A stretch of DNA of 64,000 nt from Pseudoalteromonas sp. XMcav2-N (GCF_024124545.1 NZ_JAMXSF010000006.1:186001-250000); one strand, 5' to 3'. Positions 19,223 to 29,490 are shown, counted from the first letter of the stretch. A program made the numbers and translations. The notes: a model not told the origin generated them from the sequence alone.

Positions 19223-20194
19223 TTAATAGCTGCGCTCTACCGCTAGTTTTGCCAATGAAACCAGAGCTGTTTTGTGCTCTGACTCCTCGAGTACACTGAG
19301 TTGCTCAATGGCTTTTTGCGACTCTGTGCGGGCACGCTCCATAGTGTGTTCAAGCGCGTTGGTCTGCTCAAGCGTAGCCAGAATTTCGTTCAGGTTATCG
19401 AGGCCATTACCGTTTGCTATGGCATCACGGATCTGTGCAATCTGGTGATCAGTGCCGTGACGCATTGCGTAAATTAACGGCAGCGTTGGTTTGCCTTCGG
19501 CTAAGTCATCACCAATGTTTTTTCCGAGCTGCTCAGCATTGGCACTGTAGTCGAGCACATCATCAACTAACTGAAATGCTGTGCCCAGGTGCATACCATA
19601 GAGTTTCAGAGCTTCTTTGGTTGCATCTGATTTGTTCAGGATAACTGCGGGTAGCATAGTTGCGGCTTCGAACAGTTTAGCCGTTTTACTATATATTACC
19701 TGCATATAGCTTTGCTCTGTCGTGTCCGGGTCGTTACAGTTCATCAGCTGTAAAACCTCGCCCTCTGCGATAACATTGGTCGCATCAGCCAGGATTTGCA
19801 TGACTTCCATATTCTCAAGTCCAACCATCAGCTGAAAGGAACGGGTGTATATAAAGTCGCCAACTAACACGCTTGCCGCATTACCAAACTCGGCATTGGC
19901 AGTGGGTTCACCCCGACGCAGAGCTGATTCATCAACGACGTCGTCATGCAGCAAAGTGGCTGTGTGGATAAACTCGATAATGGTCGCCAGTGTAACGTGT
20001 TTATCGCCCTGATATCCCAATGCTTTAGCAACCAAAAGTGCCAGCATAGGGCGGATGCGTTTTCCACCACTATTGACTATATATAAGCCAAGTTGATTAA
20101 CCAGTGCGACGTCAGATTGCATTTGGTCGCCTATAAGTTGATTAACGGCAAGCATGTCTTGCTCAATCAATCTCTGGATCGCTTTGATATCCAT
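19223..20194 (-). CDS. ispB: Octaprenyl diphosphate synthase
   Basis: IspB elongates farnesyl diphosphate to the C40 side chain of ubiquinone and menaquinone. The 323-residue protein carries both aspartate-rich motifs of trans-prenyltransferases, LLHDDVVDE (first) and QLVDDVLDY (second), and the GGKRIRP lysine-arginine motif near the start. The length equals that of E. coli IspB. It is divergent from rplU-rpmA, the conserved arrangement in gammaproteobacteria. Confidence 0.97.
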   Translation of the reverse strand: MDIKAIQRLIEQDMLAVNQLIGDQMQSDVALVNQLGLYIVNSGGKRIRPMLALLVAKALGYQGDKHVTLATIIEFIHTATLLHDDVVDESALRRGEPTANAEFGNAASVLVGDFIYTRSFQLMVGLENMEVMQILADATNVIAEGEVLQLMNCNDPDTTEQSYMQVIYSKTAKLFEAATMLPAVILNKSDATKEALKLYGMHLGTAFQLVDDVLDYSANAEQLGKNIGDDLAEGKPTLPLIYAMRHGTDHQIAQIRDAIANGNGLDNLNEILATLEQTNALEHTMERARTESQKAIEQLSVLEESEHKTALVSLAKLAVERSY

Positions 20195-20551
20195 AACGCT
20201 CCGAGCTAAAGCCTCATTCAGGGATGTTCGAGTCGCAAGTGTACATTAAAAATTCCCGTGACTCGATAACTTGCCTTGATAGAGGTTAAAAAATCGATGC
20301 TTTTGTTTGTTTTTTGTTCTTTGTGGTCATTTCCTATCAAAATTCGTGAGTAAGAAAGCAAAAAAGAGCTTGGCTTATCACACCTTTTCGTTAGAATAAA
20401 TGAAAATATTATTACGCCCTCAAGTTAGCTATTTTTTATTCATTTATTTGCGATCTAGGGCTTGCGTGAAGTAGCACATTAGCGTAAACTTCGCGCCCTA
20501 TTGAAGAATATTAAGTTGCGTCGATTTGAGGGCGCACAGACGGAGTTAATT
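20195..20551. other. ispB-rplU divergent intergenic region
   Basis: This 357-base gap is AT-rich, holds no credible ORF of its own, and contains the rplU promoter and leader. The remaining part near 20220-20440 should hold the ispB promoter, but I could not pick one confidently. Confidence 0.7.
20462..20490 (+). promoter_or_regulatory. rplU-rpmA promoter with GC-rich discriminator
   Basis: TTGCGT (20462-20467) and TAAACT (20485-20490) are separated by exactly 17 bases. They are followed by TCGCGCCC, the GC-rich discriminator typical of ppGpp-inhibited ribosomal promoters. The early transcript can pair GCGCCC (about 20493) with GGGCGC (about 20530), a possible leader stem ahead of rplU. Confidence 0.75.
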
Positions 20552-20863
20552 ATGTACGCGGTTTTCCAAAGTGGTGGTAAACAGCACCGTGTGACTGAAG
20601 GTCAAACAATTCGTCTAGAGAAACTAGACGTTGAGACTGGTGCATCAATTGAATTTGATTCAGTACTTCTTGTAGCTGATGGTGAAAAAATCGAGATCGG
20701 TGCGCCGTTCGTAAACGGTGGTAAGATTACAGCTGAAGTTGTATCTCACGGTCGTGGCGAGAAAATTAAGATCGTTAAATTTAGACGTCGTAAGCATTCT
20801 CGTAAGCAGATGGGCCACCGTCAGTGGTTCACTGAAGTTAAAATCACTGGCATTAGCGCTTAA
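20552..20863 (+). CDS. rplU: 50S ribosomal protein L21
   Basis: L21 binds 23S rRNA in the large subunit. The 103-residue protein begins [14 protein letters not shown] and has the basic [15 protein letters not shown] stretch and the [11 protein letters not shown] ending of the family. I start it at the ATG at 20552, preceded by ACGGAG. The frame is open 17 codons further up, but those residues are foreign to L21. It is the first gene of the rplU-rpmA operon, 17 bases before rpmA. Confidence 0.98.
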   Translation: MYAVFQSGGKQHRVTEGQTIRLEKLDVETGASIEFDSVLLVADGEKIEIGAPFVNGGKITAEVVSHGRGEKIKIVKFRRRKHSRKQMGHRQWFTEVKITGISA

Positions 20864-20880
20864 TTTAGAGGTACAGAAAG

Positions 20881-21138
20881 ATGGCACATAAGAAGGCAGC
20901 TGGTAGTACTCGTAACGGTCGCGATTCAGAAAGTAAACGCTTAGGTGTTAAGCGTTTCGGTGGTGAATCTGTACTAGCGGGTAACATCATTGTTCGTCAA
21001 CGTGGTACTAAGTTCCACGCAGGTACTAACGCAGGTATCGGTAAAGACCACACAATCTTCGCAAAAGCAGACGGTAAAGTTGTTTTTGAGCAGAAAGGTC
21101 CTTTAAACCGTAAATACGTTAGCATCATTGCTGAGTAA
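20881..21138 (+). CDS. rpmA: 50S ribosomal protein L27
   Basis: L27 reaches into the peptidyl transferase centre with its N-terminal tail. The 85-residue sequence ([18 protein letters not shown]) starts directly with the mature AHKKA tail and has no cleavable extension as in Firmicutes. It is co-transcribed with rplU and ended by a strong terminator. Confidence 0.98.
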   Translation: MAHKKAAGSTRNGRDSESKRLGVKRFGGESVLAGNIIVRQRGTKFHAGTNAGIGKDHTIFAKADGKVVFEQKGPLNRKYVSIIAE

Positions 21139-21155
21139 TCGGTAAAAGAATATTG

Positions 21156-21182
21156 AAAAACCCCGCTTAGGCGGGGTTTTTT
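21156..21182 (+). terminator. rplU-rpmA terminator
   Basis: ACCCCGC and GCGGGGT pair around TTAG, with A5 before and T6 after. obgE, 150 bases on, therefore probably has its own promoter. Confidence 0.93.
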
Positions 21183-21311
21183 GTTTTTATAGAGCACAGT
21201 CTTAATTTTGCTCTAACCTTATTCCTGTCAAATACGCGCCACAGACCGGTAGTTAGGCATTTGCCCATGCTGATCAAGCCGCTATGAACTTGCTATAATA
21301 GCAGGTGCTGA

Positions 21312-22481
<1,170 letters not shown>

Positions 22482-22520
22482 GCGCAATTCGTATTGGAGT
22501 CTACTAATCGGATTGGTACG

Positions 22521-22543
22521 AAAAGGGCCTCGGGCCCTTTTTT
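22521..22543 (+). terminator. obgE terminator
   Basis: AAAAGGGCC and GGCCCTTTT pair around TCG and are followed by further T residues, just before folA. Confidence 0.9.
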
Positions 22544-22570
22544 AGTATAAAAGTATGAGTGGAGTGTATT

Positions 22571-23062
22571 GTGATAATATCAATGATTGCAGCGATGGCA
22601 AACGGACGTATCATTGGCGATGATAACGCTATGCCCTGGCATTTACCGGCTGACTTGAAACATTTTAAAGCCATCACCTTGAATAAACCCGTAGTGATGG
22701 GGCGCAAAACATTCGAATCAATCGGCCGTCCTCTTCCTGGCAGACGAAATATTGTGATCAGCCGCAACTCAAATTATCGCGCTGAGGGAATTGAGGTGGT
22801 TTCATCACCACAAGATGCGTTAGCCTTAGTGGACGGAAGTGAAGAAGTTATGATCATTGGAGGTGGAAATATTTATGAACAGTTTCTACCCTTAAGTAAT
22901 CGGCTCTATCTAACTTATATAGACTTAGAAGTCTCAGGAGATACGCGCTTTCCGGACCATACTCAGGTAGGTGAGTGGCACGAAGTAGCGTGCCAAGCTT
23001 TTGAGGCAGATGAGAAAAATTTGTATAGTTATAAGTTCGTAACTCTAAATAAAGGAATATAA
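22571..23062 (+). CDS. folA: Dihydrofolate reductase
   Basis: FolA reduces dihydrofolate to tetrahydrofolate with NADPH. The 163-residue protein has the substrate loop NAMPWHLPADLKHFK with the catalytic aspartate, the cofactor motif VVMGRKTFESIGRPLPGR, and VMIIGGGNIYEQFL. I chose the GTG at 22571 (MIISMIAAMANGRIIG), since GGAG lies 7 bases upstream. A GTG at 22559 would add four residues and lacks a ribosome site. Confidence 0.96.
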   Translation: MIISMIAAMANGRIIGDDNAMPWHLPADLKHFKAITLNKPVVMGRKTFESIGRPLPGRRNIVISRNSNYRAEGIEVVSSPQDALALVDGSEEVMIIGGGNIYEQFLPLSNRLYLTYIDLEVSGDTRFPDHTQVGEWHEVACQAFEADEKNLYSYKFVTLNKGI

Positions 23063-23139
23063 CTTTGTTGCTAACAATTGTATTGGTTGATACAATATTG
23101 AGCGTTTGTTCTTACGAAAAAAGTACTAGGTGATTGGTG

Positions 23140-23514
23140 ATGAAAGTAATTCCTTTAGTTATTGGTGTGAGTCTTGGCGTTTCGGCATTAACAGTAAGTT
23201 TTGCGAGCAAAGCAAACGACCAGCTAGCAGTTTCTCTGTGCGAGTATATTGCAGCTGATGATAAAAGACGTATCCGTAGTACGCTAAAGAGCTCACGGGT
23301 TAAAATCCGTAACGTATACGATTCAATTCAGTGTAATGGTAACAATATGCTGCGCCACGCCATTGCTAGTAATGCAGTAGATGCAGGTGAGTTTATCGTC
23401 AAGAGTCTGCCAAAGAGTGCTTTGGAAGATGGTGCTGATATCGCGTGGGCAGAAAGTAATGGTCACGGTGGTTCAGCTCTGATTGCAGCTATCAAAAAGC
23501 GTGCAGGCCTGTAA
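23140..23514 (+). CDS. DUF3718 domain-containing exported protein
   Basis: The 124-residue protein has a signal peptide (about 1-25, ending near FASKAND) and a small domain with two cysteines (C32, C62) that I recognise as DUF3718. It is a family of unknown function common in Shewanella and Pseudoalteromonas. The start at the ATG at 23140 is preceded by AGGTG; in-frame TTG and GTG codons lie directly before it. The protein is probably periplasmic and disulfide bonded. Its own terminator follows. Confidence 0.82.
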   Translation: MKVIPLVIGVSLGVSALTVSFASKANDQLAVSLCEYIAADDKRRIRSTLKSSRVKIRNVYDSIQCNGNNMLRHAIASNAVDAGEFIVKSLPKSALEDGADIAWAESNGHGGSALIAAIKKRAGL

Positions 23515-23558
23515 AGAGCCTTTTCTGGCTTAGCGCTTGAAAATATTAAAGTATTTTT

Positions 23559-23593
23559 AAAATGCCCGTCACTCTCAGTGAACGGGCATTTTT
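23559..23593 (+). terminator. Terminator after DUF3718 gene
   Basis: AAAATGCCCGT pairs with ACGGGCATTTTT, extended by CACT/AGTG in the loop, and ends in a U-tract. Confidence 0.9.
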
Positions 23594-23721
23594 ATGGATA
23601 AGATGTGTGAAAGGAGCTTTTCTAAACTTGCACTGCTTGCGTATTCGATTAGAATACTTTGACACACAACGATTCTAATGGTGAGAAATTCTTCCGCCAC
23701 TTATGCAATAATGGATGAACT

Positions 23722-24597
23722 ATGAAAGCTGTAATACCTGTAGCTGGACTTGGTACGCGGATGTTACCTATGACAAAGGCTATTCCCAAGGAAATGTTAC
23801 CTATCGTCGACAAGCCCCTCATTCAATATATCGTCAAAGAATGCGCAGCAGCGGGTATTTCCGAAATCGTTTTAGTCACTCACTCTTCAAAAAATGCGAT
23901 TGAAAATCACTTTGATACCAGCTTTGAGCTAGAAGCAACACTAGAGATGCGGGTAAAGCGTACTCTACTTGAGGAAGTTCGCTCCATTTGTCCTGACGGC
24001 GTTACTATTATGCATGTAAGGCAGGGGGAGGCTAAAGGGCTGGGTCACGCGGTGTTGTGCGCAAAGCCGATTGTTGGTGATGATGACTTTGTGGTTGTTT
24101 TACCTGATGTGATCCTGGATGAGTACACCGCTGATCAGAGTAAGGAAAACCTGGCAGCTATGGTTCATAGGTTTTCAGCGACTAAATTAAGTCAGATTAT
24201 GCTTGAGCCGGTTCCTCGAGAAGAGGTGAACAAATATGGTATCGCAGATATTCAGGGATTAGATCTCAAACCGGGTGAGAGCGCACCCATCAAGCATATG
24301 GTTGAGAAACCAGCGGTTGATAAAGCGCCTTCAAATCTTGCCGTAGTTGGTCGTTACGTTTTGTCGCGTAATATCTGGCCTTTGCTGGAGCGCACACCAC
24401 TTGGAGCTGGGGGCGAGATCCAGCTAACAGATGCCATTGACATGCTGATGGAAAGCGAGAGCGTAGAAGCTTTCCATATGAGTGGCCGTGCACATGATTG
24501 CGGTGACAAAATGGGCTATCTGAAAGCCATTGTTGAATATGCGATGCGTGATGATAAATTGGGCGAAGAATTTAGCAAGTTTGTGAAATCATTATAA
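23722..24597 (+). CDS. galU: UTP--glucose-1-phosphate uridylyltransferase
   Basis: GalU makes UDP-glucose for polysaccharide, LPS and osmoprotectant synthesis. The 291-residue protein has the nucleotidyltransferase signature [20 protein letters not shown] with the catalytic arginine and lysine, and the family HMVEKP and [12 protein letters not shown] motifs. It is slightly shorter than the E. coli enzyme (302), mainly at the ends. A TTGACA hexamer at 23659-23664 could be its -35 box, but the matching -10 is poor. Confidence 0.96.
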   Translation: MKAVIPVAGLGTRMLPMTKAIPKEMLPIVDKPLIQYIVKECAAAGISEIVLVTHSSKNAIENHFDTSFELEATLEMRVKRTLLEEVRSICPDGVTIMHVRQGEAKGLGHAVLCAKPIVGDDDFVVVLPDVILDEYTADQSKENLAAMVHRFSATKLSQIMLEPVPREEVNKYGIADIQGLDLKPGESAPIKHMVEKPAVDKAPSNLAVVGRYVLSRNIWPLLERTPLGAGGEIQLTDAIDMLMESESVEAFHMSGRAHDCGDKMGYLKAIVEYAMRDDKLGEEFSKFVKSL

Positions 24598-24620
24598 GAG
24601 TCTGCGCTTTTATAAGCATG

Positions 24621-24646
24621 AACCCGGTGTGCAACCGGGTTTTTTG
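24621..24646 (+). terminator. galU terminator
   Basis: AACCCGGT and ACCGGGTT pair and are followed by T5, 24 bases after the galU stop. Confidence 0.9.
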
Positions 24647-24659
24647 TATCTGTCATGGT

Positions 24660-25343
24660 TTATTGTCCATGGCGTTCGGTAAAGCGCTGCCAGTGAATAT
24701 TGGGATTAATCACTCTCACTTGTGTGAGTATTTGTTTGAGCTGTTGAGCTTTGGGTTGCTCAAGGATCTGGCCATCATTTTTCAGGCCCAGCAAATATAG
24801 CATGGCGGCTTTGTTACCCTGCTGGATAGCTGAGATGTGTATCTGCTGCTCAAAGTTCAGTCTCAGACTACTGATTGCCGTTTTCATGCCTTGCTGGTCT
24901 ACATTGGGCAGACCACACTTTTGCAAGTAACCCAGTCGCTCACCTTCTCCGGAAAACCAGATCCTGACTTTTTCACTGAAGCGGCCTGACTTAGCAGGTA
25001 AATCAAACATCAGCCGGGTGTGGCCTTGTTGTTCTAAGAAGTGTAGATAGTCCTGTAATCCGGCATGCCAGAGCGCTGGGTGAATGGGCACAAATCGGGG
25101 TTGGAGCTTGCCATGAGTCGTAAATGTGAAACCGCGCACCTGGTCTTGTTTGGTGATATCTGAGCGAGTTAGATTGCCAATTTCGTCACTGTAGGCACCT
25201 GTGTAGTAAGCCAGCACCGGCAACCAGAAGTGCCAATGCTTCGGCTGCTCACGCTTTTGTTTTTCATCACCATAAATGTAGCCGTTAAACAGGGTATACA
25301 ATTCCATGTTTGAAAATGCACGGCGGCCTAAATGAGATTTCAT
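24660..25343 (-). CDS. Degenerate tyrosine recombinase-like protein (catalytic fold only)
   Basis: The 227-residue protein begins immediately at the catalytic domain of a phage-type integrase. The opening RRAFSNMELYTLFNGYIY and the Box I-like LAYYTGAYSDEIGNL align with the family TGxRxxE motif, but the catalytic arginine is replaced by tyrosine. A GKLQPRFVPIHPAL beta-hairpin keeps the lysine and the VP-H feature. Box II reads SSLRLNF instead of HxLRHTF, the usual LGH reads LGL, and no C-terminal nucleophile tyrosine is in place. There is no N-terminal core-binding domain; an in-frame stop lies four codons upstream. The open frame argues that it is a retained DNA-binding protein rather than decay. 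Confidence 0.7.
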   Translation of the reverse strand: MKSHLGRRAFSNMELYTLFNGYIYGDEKQKREQPKHWHFWLPVLAYYTGAYSDEIGNLTRSDITKQDQVRGFTFTTHGKLQPRFVPIHPALWHAGLQDYLHFLEQQGHTRLMFDLPAKSGRFSEKVRIWFSGEGERLGYLQKCGLPNVDQQGMKTAISSLRLNFEQQIHISAIQQGNKAAMLYLLGLKNDGQILEQPKAQQLKQILTQVRVINPNIHWQRFTERHGQ

Positions 25344-25477
25344 AAGATAGCGCTATACCTTGTGCCTAAAGAGTTCACACAATTCAAAGGATTACTAAGA
25401 CCGAATCAAATTCAGTGTATCGACTTTTACTGATAAGCAAAAGCCTAATGTTAATGTAGTAGCCAGATACTACCCCT

Positions 25478-25753
25478 TTAGCTGCGACTACGCGTATGAT
25501 TGGCCAGGTAGGTTAAGCAGGTGATACGCAGCAAAGAGGCAAGGTTTTTTACCTCGCCCTGACGTTCCAGTACTTCCTGATAAAGGGTCGAGACAAATTC
25601 AGCCACACTGAGTTGCTCTGCAACAGCTATCTCCTGTAACAGGTCCCAGATCTGGCGTTCCAGTGCCAGGCTGGTTACGGCCCCCTGAATACGCATCGAG
25701 CGGCGTATAACCTCATAGCTCTCTGGATTGGCCGAGGCATATAATTCACACAT
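25478..25753 (-). CDS. Ribbon-helix-helix domain protein
   Basis: This 91-residue protein is of the RHH_4 type. A strand (SMRIQGAVTSLALERQIWDLL) is followed by two helices (QEIAVAEQLSVAEFVSTLYQEV) and a LASLLRITCLTYLAN tail. Such proteins are small dimeric DNA binders, often autoregulatory; no toxin partner is seen. I begin it at the ATG at 25753, where the typical MCELYASANPESYE sequence starts. The frame extends 7 codons further but overlaps the start of the divergent gene. Its target is unknown. Confidence 0.8.
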   Translation of the reverse strand: MCELYASANPESYEVIRRSMRIQGAVTSLALERQIWDLLQEIAVAEQLSVAEFVSTLYQEVLERQGEVKNLASLLRITCLTYLANHTRSRS

Positions 25754-25767
25754 AAGAGGACTCCTTG

Positions 25768-26163
25768 ATGGCAAAACTCATTCACAGCATGGTTAGGGTA
25801 ATGGACTTGCAAAAATCCCTGACATTTTATCACGATGTATTAGCACTGGGCGAGCGCAGGCGCATTGAGTTTGATGATTTTAGCCTCGTTTATCTGGGTA
25901 ACGAAGAGGCTGAATTTGAATTAGAGCTTACCTGGAATCATGATACGCAGCAGCCCTACGAGTTAGGTAATGGCTATGGTCATATTGCTGTGGTGGTGGA
26001 TGATTTAGCCCCTGTGCATGCTAAGGCACAGGCGCTGGGTTACCAGCCTAAAGAGATGAAGTCGTTTTACAACGGCGATACGCTGGTAGCACGTTTTTTC
26101 TTTGTTGCCGATCCTGACGGCTACCAGATTGAAGTGATCGAACGTTCAGAAACGTTTAAGTAA
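25768..26163 (+). CDS. gloA: Glyoxalase I-like VOC metalloprotein
   Basis: The 131-residue protein has the vicinal-oxygen-chelate fold and resembles lactoylglutathione lyase, which detoxifies methylglyoxal with glutathione. The four metal ligands of GloA are present at expected places: His in LIHSMVRV, Glu in ELELTWN, His in YGHIAVVV, and Glu in YQIEVIE. The ATG at 25768 has AGAGGA seven bases upstream. The active-site cleft is otherwise less conserved than in E. coli GloA, so a related dioxygenase or isomerase role is possible. It is divergent from the RHH gene with almost no space between. Confidence 0.75.
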   Translation: MAKLIHSMVRVMDLQKSLTFYHDVLALGERRRIEFDDFSLVYLGNEEAEFELELTWNHDTQQPYELGNGYGHIAVVVDDLAPVHAKAQALGYQPKEMKSFYNGDTLVARFFFVADPDGYQIEVIERSETFK

Positions 26164-26192
26164 GCCATGGCTAATCCATGGATAATCCGTGA

Positions 26193-28277
26193 CTAAGCCA
26201 TGGCAAATTCGCTGCGATTAGGCAGCCAGCGCTGTATCAATGGCTCAACGGCTTGTGGATGCTGTTGCAGCAAGGTGAAAGCGAGGCTGCGCACCTGAGG
26301 CAGTAGCGCTTTGTCCCGGCTGAGATCGGCAATCTTTAGCTCGGCCAGACCGGTCTGGCGAGTACCCAGTACTTCACCCGGGCCGCGGATCTCCAGATCC
26401 CGTTCGGCAATGACAAAGCCATCATTGCTGTCGCGCAGCACGCCCAGGCGCTTTTGTGCCGTTGCCGATAAAGGCGCATGATAAAGCAGCAGACAATGCG
26501 ATGCGATATCACCACGACCAACCCGGCCACGCAACTGGTGTAGCTGTGCCAGGCCCAGACGTTCCGGGTTTTCTATAATGATCAGGCTGGCATTGGGCAC
26601 ATCGACGCCTACCTCAATGACAGTCGTTGCAACCAGTACATGACTTTGCGCTTGCTTAAAGTCCTGCATGATCTGCTGTTTTTCCTGTGCTTTCATACGG
26701 CCATGAACCAGGGCGATATTCAGCTCCGGCAGGGCTTTGGTGAGTTGCTCTGCGGTGTCTTCGGCCGCCTGACATTGCAAGGCTTCTGATTCATCAATCA
26801 AAGTACAGACCCAGTACACCTGCCGCTGTTGCTCGATACAGGCGCGTCGCACTCGTTCAATCACTTCTTCGCGACGCGTATCAGGAACGGCAACGGTTGT
26901 GATGGGGGTGCGCCCTGGTGGCAGCTCATCGATCACTGAGGTTTCCAGATCGGCATAGGCAGTCATTGCCAGTGTCCGTGGGATTGGCGTGGCCGTCATA
27001 ACCAGCTGATGCGGATAGCAGTCGTTAAACTTACCCTTTTCACGTAACGAGAGGCGCTGATGAACACCAAAGCGGTGTTGCTCATCAATGATGATCAGCG
27101 CCAGATTGCTAAACTGCACCTGCTCCTGAAACAGCGCATGGGTGCCTACGACCATTTGCGCCTGACCTGAGCTGATGCGCTCAAGCACACGTTCACGCTC
27201 TTTCCCTTTGGTTTTACCTGCCAGCCAGACGACTTCAATACCCAGCGTCGCAAACCAATTCTGGAAATTGATGTTGTGCTGCTCGGATAAAATCTCCGTT
27301 GGTGCCATCAACGCCACCTGATAGCCTTTGGCAATGGCCGTGAGTGCACTCAGCGCCGCGACCAGGGTTTTACCTGAGCCTACATCACCTTGCACCAGGC
27401 GCATCATAGGGTAGGGTTGTTGCAAATCGCCTTTGATCTCGGCCACCACCCGGCTCTGTGCCGCTGTGGGTTTAAAGGGGAGCTGAGCCAGAAATTCGGT
27501 TTCTAACAGGTTGTTGGGCGGCAAAGATACCGCCTTGACGGCCTGACCTTGCTGCCTGAGCTGTAGCAGGCTGAGGTTTTGTGCCAGTAACTCTTCAAAC
27601 GCCAGGCGCTGCTGTGCCGGGTGCTGACCGAGTTCCAGCTGGTCCAGTGCGATGTTCTGAGGTGGCTGGTGGAGCGTCAGCAGGGCCTCTTTTAAGCTCA
27701 GCTGATTGGGGCGGAACTGCTGCGGCAAATGATCGTCAATGTCGTATTTGTGCAGTAAAGCAACGGCCTGTTCCGCAATGGCGCGAATACTGAGTTGCTT
27801 AAGCCCTTCCGTGGTCGGGTAAACCGGCGTGAGGGTATCCGCGCCTTGAGGTGTATCACTCAGTTCATCGCGAATACTGTATTCGGGGTGGGCCATTTCC
27901 AGGCCGACCCGGCCACGGCGCACTTCACCAAAACAGCGCATGATTTTGCCGCTTTGCATGGCATTTTTTTGTGCTGCACTGAAGTTGAAAAAGCGCAGAG
28001 TAATACGACCGGTGCCATCGTTGATCTGGCACACCAGCATACGGCGTTTGCCGAAGGTGATGTTGGCCTGCTCAATTTCGCCCTCCACACTCACATGAAG
28101 GTGCGGCATCAATTCGGCGATGCGGTAAGTTCTGGCTCTGTCTTCATAACGCAATGGCAGGTGAAATAGCATATCCTGAACACTGCGGATCCCCAATTTG
28201 GCCAGCCGCTCTGCGGCCTTAGGGCCGACTCCCTTGAGGTCGGTAATGGCGTACTGGGCTAAATTGGGAAGAGACAT
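26193..28277 (-). CDS. recG: ATP-dependent DNA helicase RecG
   Basis: RecG regresses stalled forks and moves branched DNA and R-loops. The 694-residue protein has an N-terminal wedge/OB domain (about 1-160), helicase motif I QGDVGSGKTLVA, motif II IIIDEQHRFG, motif III VMTATPIPRTLA, and motif VI with QLRGRVGRG, plus the C-terminal TRG-like region. Length is one residue more than in E. coli (693). It starts 2 bases after the trmH stop codon, so it is read as the second gene of a trmH-recG operon. Confidence 0.97.
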   Translation of the reverse strand: MSLPNLAQYAITDLKGVGPKAAERLAKLGIRSVQDMLFHLPLRYEDRARTYRIAELMPHLHVSVEGEIEQANITFGKRRMLVCQINDGTGRITLRFFNFSAAQKNAMQSGKIMRCFGEVRRGRVGLEMAHPEYSIRDELSDTPQGADTLTPVYPTTEGLKQLSIRAIAEQAVALLHKYDIDDHLPQQFRPNQLSLKEALLTLHQPPQNIALDQLELGQHPAQQRLAFEELLAQNLSLLQLRQQGQAVKAVSLPPNNLLETEFLAQLPFKPTAAQSRVVAEIKGDLQQPYPMMRLVQGDVGSGKTLVAALSALTAIAKGYQVALMAPTEILSEQHNINFQNWFATLGIEVVWLAGKTKGKERERVLERISSGQAQMVVGTHALFQEQVQFSNLALIIIDEQHRFGVHQRLSLREKGKFNDCYPHQLVMTATPIPRTLAMTAYADLETSVIDELPPGRTPITTVAVPDTRREEVIERVRRACIEQQRQVYWVCTLIDESEALQCQAAEDTAEQLTKALPELNIALVHGRMKAQEKQQIMQDFKQAQSHVLVATTVIEVGVDVPNASLIIIENPERLGLAQLHQLRGRVGRGDIASHCLLLYHAPLSATAQKRLGVLRDSNDGFVIAERDLEIRGPGEVLGTRQTGLAELKIADLSRDKALLPQVRSLAFTLLQQHPQAVEPLIQRWLPNRSEFAMA

Positions 28278-28279
28278 AG

Positions 28280-28981
28280 CTATCCTTTTTGGCTGAATTT
28301 CAGTGTGTTCCAGAATGCATCGTCGGCGACGATCTCCCCAAGCTCATCCAGCGCCGGGTAGGGCAGACCTTTTTCTACGCAGCGATTGGCAATGATCGGG
28401 TGACAGCCTTCAAACAACAGTTTGTGTTTAATTGCCGGGTCGAGCATATCATTGCGCTGATACAGCCCTGCTTCTTCACGCTGACGCTGTGCTTCATATA
28501 AGATCAATGCAGCGGCCACTGAGACATTTAACGACTGTACCATACCTGCCATTGGGATCACGATATGCTGATCGGCATGCTCCAGTGCTCTGTCAGAGAT
28601 CCCCAAACGCTCCTGCCCAACGATGACGGCAGTCGGTTTAGTATAATCAATCTCACGAAAATCTACGGCGGTATCACTGAGATTAGTCGCCAGCAGTTGA
28701 ATCCCCGGGTTTTGCGTACGGATCGCGGCAACAGCCTGATCTATGTCGTCGTGCATATGGGTTTCTACCCAGTTTTTACTGCCACCTGAGGTGTTATTGG
28801 TCAGGCGTCTTTGTTCCTGCGGCCAAACCGCATGAACATGATGGCAGCCGACCGCATCGGCTGTGCGCACTATGGCCGACAGATTGTGGTGTTTGTGGAC
28901 TTCGTCCAGGCACACAGTTAAATCAGTCTGGCGTTGATCCAAAATGCGCTTAACGCGCTGAAAACGGTTTTCTTCCATCAA
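28280..28981 (-). CDS. trmH: tRNA (guanosine(18)-2'-O)-methyltransferase TrmH
   Basis: TrmH 2'-O-methylates G18 in the D-loop of tRNAs. It is a knotted SPOUT enzyme. The 233-residue sequence shows motif 1 NLSAIVRTADAVGCHHV, motif 2 TAVIVGQERLGIS, and motif 3 IPMAGMVQSLNVSVAAALI, in the right order. In E. coli the operon is rpoZ-spoT-trmH-recG. Here trmH-recG are kept together, but spoT lies 4 kb away with other genes between. Confidence 0.95.
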   Translation of the reverse strand: MMEENRFQRVKRILDQRQTDLTVCLDEVHKHHNLSAIVRTADAVGCHHVHAVWPQEQRRLTNNTSGGSKNWVETHMHDDIDQAVAAIRTQNPGIQLLATNLSDTAVDFREIDYTKPTAVIVGQERLGISDRALEHADQHIVIPMAGMVQSLNVSVAAALILYEAQRQREEAGLYQRNDMLDPAIKHKLLFEGCHPIIANRCVEKGLPYPALDELGEIVADDAFWNTLKFSQKG

Positions 28982-29031
28982 TTACAGCTCTTAACTACTA
29001 AATTGCCGCGATTATAACAAAAAGCGCCTCT

Positions 29032-29490
29032 CTAAGGCATTACTTCACGCATTATTGGTGCTTGCAAGGAGATCAGGGTCTCGGTTGACTGGATCGCCTC
29101 AATGGTCTGGATCTTGTTGATCAGTACATCCTGAAGATGATCAATAGAGCGTGCCATCACCTTGATAAAAATGCTGTAATTACCCGTGGTGTAATAGGCT
29201 TCAACAACTTCTTCAAACCCTTCCAATTGTTCAATGGTGGCCGGGTAATCCCGGGCATGTTTAAGGTTTACGCCAATAAAACAGCAGACATCATAGCCCA
29301 GCTGTTTGGCATCTATGCTGACCCGGGTGCCGATGATAATACCGGCTTGCTTCATCTTTTCGACCCGCACGTGAATAGTCCCTGCACTGACGGCGAAGCG
29401 TTTGGCCAATTCAGCATAGGGGGTTCTGGCATTGTCCATTAATGCATGAAGGATAGAACGGTCGAGATTATCGATTTGATAATTTTCCAT
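29032..29490 (-). CDS. asnC: Transcriptional regulator AsnC
   Basis: AsnC is an Lrp-type regulator that activates asnA and represses itself; asparagine is the effector in E. coli. The 152-residue protein (exact E. coli length) has an N-terminal HTH (DNARTPYAELAKRFAVSAGTIHVRV) and a RAM ligand-binding domain. I start it at the ATG at 29490, where MENYQIDNLDRSIL begins as in E. coli. The frame continues five codons further. It is divergent from asnA across a 179-base AT-rich control region. Confidence 0.96.
   Translation of the reverse strand: MENYQIDNLDRSILHALMDNARTPYAELAKRFAVSAGTIHVRVEKMKQAGIIIGTRVSIDAKQLGYDVCCFIGVNLKHARDYPATIEQLEGFEEVVEAYYTTGNYSIFIKVMARSIDHLQDVLINKIQTIEAIQSTETLISLQAPIMREVMP

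Noticed and set aside
23659..23687. TTGACA-based galU promoter
   Set aside because: The -35 is perfect, but the hexamer at 17 bases (TGAGAA) is a poor -10.
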